From assembly GCF_000337835.1 (NCBI RefSeq), contig NZ_AOLM01000002.1, positions 1 to 64,000 on the forward strand: 64,000 nucleotides of DNA, given 5' to 3'. Made by a program: the position numbers and the translations under genes. Positions 60,968-64,000 of the stretch are shown piece after piece (the first letter of the stretch is position 1; the number at the start of each line of letters is the position of its first letter). The notes below the pieces were generated by a model that saw only the letters and a program-made list of their open reading frames with translations, made no database searches and was not told the DNA's origin. Source of the DNA: Haloferax sulfurifontis ATCC BAA-897 (GTDB lineage Archaea > Halobacteriota > Halobacteria > Halobacteriales > Haloferacaceae).

Positions 60968-63231
60968 GTGTGGCTCACCTCCTTCATCACGGCGCGGCTG
61001 GTCAGTTCGGCCGACGCGGCGGTGTAGCCGCGGTCGACCAGTTCGTCGATGGTGCGGGCTTTCACCCGCGCCGTCTCGGTGTTCGCCGGCGGGTCGTCCC
61101 ACTGGCGGGGGTCGAGGTCGGAGAACAGCCGGCGCACGTCCTCCCAGTCGTGGGTTTCGAGCACCGTCCGGATGACCGGAATCTCGGTGAGGTCAACGTC
61201 GGAGACGGTGAATCCCTCGTCGCGGTTCTCCCACGCGTAGCGGTTGAGTGCGGTGATGACCTTCTCGTTGCGGAACTCCTCGACCGACTCGGAGGGCTCG
61301 TTGCCCTCGTAGTCGCCCGGCGAGAAGCGCCCGAGGTGCTCGGTCTCGAACAGCTTCATCAGAAGCGGGTCGGGGTCGACCGGCCCGCGCTCGGTCTCTA
61401 TCTGTCCGTCGGACGCCCACGCGTAGACGTGTTCGACGTACTCCTCGACCGTCTCGCGCTCGACGCCCTTGTCGGCGAGGAGCGCGTCGAGCACGTCCGC
61501 CTCCTGCCGGTCGAAGATGTACGATTTGACCATCGCGATGCGGCCCTCGTACTCCGAGGACTCCGCCCGCGAGAACACCGGCGCATCGGAGAGTTCGGCG
61601 ACCATCTCGTCGAGCACGTCGGTCGGCATCACCACCGACGACACGTCGAGGTCGGGGTGTCTGCGGTCGATGCGGTCGTGAAGCAGGTCGGCGATGACGT
61701 CGCGGGTGAACGTCACGGGAATCCCGTGGGTCCCCTCCGAGTCGCCGATGAACTCGAACGCCGACACCTCGTGGCGCTGGTCGCCGACCTGCAGGTAGCC
61801 GCGGTCGAACAACAGCGCCTTGTCCACGAGGTCGAACTCGACGTCCGGGTCGCGCGGCACGTCGTCGCCGTCGAGGCGGGTCACGACGCTGTAGAGCGCC
61901 GCGGCCTCGACCGCGTGCGGGGCGAGTTCGCGGGTTCGGACCTCGCCCGGCCCCTCGCGCACGTCCAGCGAGACGGCCTCGGCGACGCGGTCGGCCATCG
62001 CCTCGGGGTCGTCGGTCCAGACGCTCGTCTCGTTCGTCAGCTCGCGGCGGATGAGTTCGGCCTCCAGCGAGAGGTTCGTCAGGTAGCGGAACTCGTGTTT
62101 GTTGAGCCGGCGCTTGAGCGCCTTCAGCGGGTCGCGGCCGTTCCGGTCGGCGTACTTGTCGAGTTCGGCGTCGAGGTCCGGGTTCGAGATGATGACGAGC
62201 TGGGTGTCGATGTCCATCCCGATTCCCTTGTCCAGTTTGACGTGGCCCTCGTCGGGGACGTTCAGGAGCTTCTGGAGCAGGTCGGCGTGCTGGGTGGCGT
62301 CCTCGACGATGGTGAGGAGGCCGTTGCCCTGCGAGAGCACGCCGTCGTAGCTGAACGCCTGCGGGTTCTTCCGCCCGCGGGAGTTCAGCTCGCGGAGCAT
62401 GCTCGGCATCCACGACCCGACCAGTCGCTCCTTGGGCGAGCCGTCGTCCTCCGAGTGGAGGACGCCGACGCCGCGGCCGACGTCGACGACGTAGTTCTTC
62501 ACCCGGAGGTGTTTCGGGTCCGTGACGGCGCTGAAGAGGTCGCTTTTCCCCGCCCGGCGGAACTCCTCTTCGAGGTAGGTGTACGCCTCCAGACAGAACG
62601 GGTCGAGGTCCTCGTCCACGTCGATGGCGATGTGGTCGCCGTTCCTGCTGTTGAGGTCGGCGAGCAGTCGCTTGCGGACCTCGGCGGGGAACACCGAAAG
62701 CGGGTGCGACTGGACCGGGCTCTCGTACCAGTCCTCGTCGTCGGCGTCGACCTCGCCGCCGTAGGACAGCCCGCGGGTGTCGTCGGCGTTGGCGACGTTC
62801 CACTCGACGGTGTAGCGCCGCCCCGCGTCGGTCTTCGAGTACTCCCGAAGCCCGTTGATGAGACAGCGTTTCAACTCGGATTTGCCCGTGGCCGTCGGGC
62901 CGTCGAACCAGACGATTTTCTCGGCTTTGCCGCGGTCGGCGGCGATGGTCCGCAGGTCGTCGACGAAGGCGTTGAGCACCTCCGTGTTGCCGAGGACCGC
63001 GTGCTCGCCGTCGTTGGCGGGGTCGTCGAAAAAGCGGTAGCGCTGTTTTTCCTCGCCCTGTTCGACCACCTGTCGGGTCCCCATCGACTCGATGGCCTCC
63101 AAGAGGTACTTCGACGCGTGGGAGGCGATAGACGGCGACTCGAACGCGGCGTCGACGTACTCGCCGAGGCTCATCGGCTCCTCGTAGGTGCCGCGGAGCG
63201 CCTCGTCCGCCTCGCGGATGTAGTCTCGCAT
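60958..63231 (-). CDS. prkA: PrkA-type AAA serine kinase (second copy)
   Basis: A 757-residue PrkA/YeaG family protein. Walker [16 protein letters not shown] (109-123), [36 protein letters not shown], and the C-terminal PrkA domain near 560-740 are present. Reported PrkA proteins are starvation-linked kinases or AAA proteases. The usual G(P)xGxGKS is GPTATGKS here, longer than the about 640-residue E. coli YeaG. A GTG two codons earlier (GTGA overlap with the upstream gene) is an alternative start. Confidence 0.88.
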   Translation of the reverse strand: MRDYIREADEALRGTYEEPMSLGEYVDAAFESPSIASHASKYLLEAIESMGTRQVVEQGEEKQRYRFFDDPANDGEHAVLGNTEVLNAFVDDLRTIAADRGKAEKIVWFDGPTATGKSELKRCLINGLREYSKTDAGRRYTVEWNVANADDTRGLSYGGEVDADDEDWYESPVQSHPLSVFPAEVRKRLLADLNSRNGDHIAIDVDEDLDPFCLEAYTYLEEEFRRAGKSDLFSAVTDPKHLRVKNYVVDVGRGVGVLHSEDDGSPKERLVGSWMPSMLRELNSRGRKNPQAFSYDGVLSQGNGLLTIVEDATQHADLLQKLLNVPDEGHVKLDKGIGMDIDTQLVIISNPDLDAELDKYADRNGRDPLKALKRRLNKHEFRYLTNLSLEAELIRRELTNETSVWTDDPEAMADRVAEAVSLDVREGPGEVRTRELAPHAVEAAALYSVVTRLDGDDVPRDPDVEFDLVDKALLFDRGYLQVGDQRHEVSAFEFIGDSEGTHGIPVTFTRDVIADLLHDRIDRRHPDLDVSSVVMPTDVLDEMVAELSDAPVFSRAESSEYEGRIAMVKSYIFDRQEADVLDALLADKGVERETVEEYVEHVYAWASDGQIETERGPVDPDPLLMKLFETEHLGRFSPGDYEGNEPSESVEEFRNEKVITALNRYAWENRDEGFTVSDVDLTEIPVIRTVLETHDWEDVRRLFSDLDPRQWDDPPANTETARVKARTIDELVDRGYTAASAELTSRAVMKEVSHTWD

Positions 63232-63233
63232 GG

Positions 63234-64000
63234 TCACCCTTCGAGTTCGGCCTTCGCCACCTCCGCACCGGCGAACTCGAGCACCTCCCGTGCGCCGTCG
63301 CGCGAGTAGCCCTGGTCGACGAGCGCGTCGATCCACGCGTTGCGCTCGTCGTCGTCCAGTTCGTTCGCGCTCACGAGCGCCGAGAAGTTGATGTTGTGCT
63401 TCTTGTCCTCCCAGAGCTTGCGTTCGAGGGCGCGGCGGAGGCGGTCGTTGTCCTGCGGGTTGAACGACGTCCCCTCGCGGGCGCGCCGGGAGACCCAGTT
63501 GGAGACCTCCTGTCGGAAGTCGTCCTTGCGGTCCTCGGGGATGTTGAGCTTCTCTTCGACCGCGCGGAGGAACTTCTCGTCGGGCTCTTGGTCGCGGCCC
63601 GTCAGTTCGTCTTCGACCGTCGCGTCGTCGATGTAGGCCATGACGTGGTCCATGTACTTCTCGCCCTGCCGGCGAATCTCGTCGATGTCGTAGGCGAGGG
63701 CGTGGCGCACGTCCTCGATGGCGCGCTCTTTGTACTCCTCGCGGACCATCTCGAGGTAGCGGTGGTAGCGTTCGAGGTTCTCCTCGGGAATCGACCCGTG
63801 GTTTTCGAGGTTCTCTTCGAGGTGGGTGAACGAGGACAGCGGCGAGAGGTAGCCCCGACCGCGGTGGGTCGCGTCCATGATGGCCTCGGCGATTTCGTCG
63901 CCGATGAACCGGGCGGAAACGCCGTCCATCCCCTCGGCGATGTCGGCTTTCTTCTCGCCCTCCTCGCGGAGTTTGCGCACGTCCACGTCGTCGCCGTCGT
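63234..64000 (-). CDS. prkA: PrkA-type serine kinase (first copy), C-terminal part
   Basis: The minus-strand frame is open from the window edge to the stop at 63234; only the last 255 or so codons are seen. The visible part (GRGYLSPLSSFTHLEENLENH, YMDHVMAYIDDATVEDEL, KLWEDKKHNINFSALVSA) is the PrkA C-terminal domain, so the ATPase domain lies beyond the window. It is separated by two bases from the second prkA and would be the operon's more upstream gene. Confidence 0.85.
   Translation of the reverse strand, partial: DGDDVDVRKLREEGEKKADIAEGMDGVSARFIGDEIAEAIMDATHRGRGYLSPLSSFTHLEENLENHGSIPEENLERYHRYLEMVREEYKERAIEDVRHALAYDIDEIRRQGEKYMDHVMAYIDDATVEDELTGRDQEPDEKFLRAVEEKLNIPEDRKDDFRQEVSNWVSRRAREGTSFNPQDNDRLRRALERKLWEDKKHNINFSALVSANELDDDERNAWIDALVDQGYSRDGAREVLEFAGAEVAKAELEG

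Noticed and set aside
63986-64000. Taking the GTG at 63984-63986 as the start of the first prkA
   Set aside because: The frame stays open to the window edge and the visible protein begins inside the C-terminal part of PrkA, so the gene is truncated by the window rather than short.

Overview
The window is chromosomal DNA from a halophilic archaeon, most likely Haloferax or a close relative. The sequence is GC-rich with strong third-position GC. The proteins are very acidic. Archaeal-type ribosomal proteins and RNA polymerase subunits are present, several TATA-like boxes lie about 27 bases before the start codon (leaderless genes), and lipoproteins carry twin-arginine signals. Genus assignment rests on gene order I recognise, not on a search; species is not determined.

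Layout. 1-3650: the stalk ribosomal genes L12, L10, L1 and L11 (minus), beside a partial TctA-type permease. 3700-8050: an M42 peptidase, a small membrane protein, the mevalonate kinase-isopentenyl phosphate kinase pair for archaeal lipid synthesis, and an RNase Z-like metallo-beta-lactamase. 8150-17730: an Lhr-type helicase, the Dna2 nuclease-helicase, hypothetical genes, a metalloprotease-like protein, a VOC protein and a rhodanese/metallo-beta-lactamase protein. 17900-24020: one large minus-strand operon, tRNA-Ser, S13, S4, S11, RpoD, tRNA-Leu, L18e, L13, S9, RpoN, RpoK, enolase, S2. 24200-32750: thioredoxin-like protein, UspA tandem protein, MoaA, Mrp/ApbC, a UDG-like protein, tRNA-Ser(TGA), GNAT/HTH and uridine kinase.

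32900-39760 holds a branched-chain amino-acid-type ABC system. livH, livM, livG and livF form a coupled minus-strand operon. The substrate-binding lipoprotein lies alone and convergent, and its two lobes are in reversed order: it reads as a circular permutation of the LivJ/BraC family. 39900-42060: GNAT, tRNA-Thr, small proteins and a tRNA-like pseudogene. 42200-45770: the complete succinate dehydrogenase operon sdhCDBA. 45880-49090: an AstE/aspartoacylase-family protein divergent from a RimK ligase fused to a RimB-like retropepsin domain (possible glutamylation writer and eraser), then an AlkA-type glycosylase. 49229-51208: a bifunctional beta-oxidation enzyme.

51295-53140 looks like a small integrated segment. 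tRNA-Glu is followed by a gene for an AAA ATPase with a PD-(D/E)XK-like C-terminus, and then by a degraded second copy of the tRNA-Glu 3' half. 53396 to the end: an MgtC/DUF4010 membrane protein, DsbB, a cryptochrome-DASH/photolyase, an HTH-membrane protein, and the SpoVR-DUF444-PrkA-PrkA starvation/stress operon, which runs off the window.
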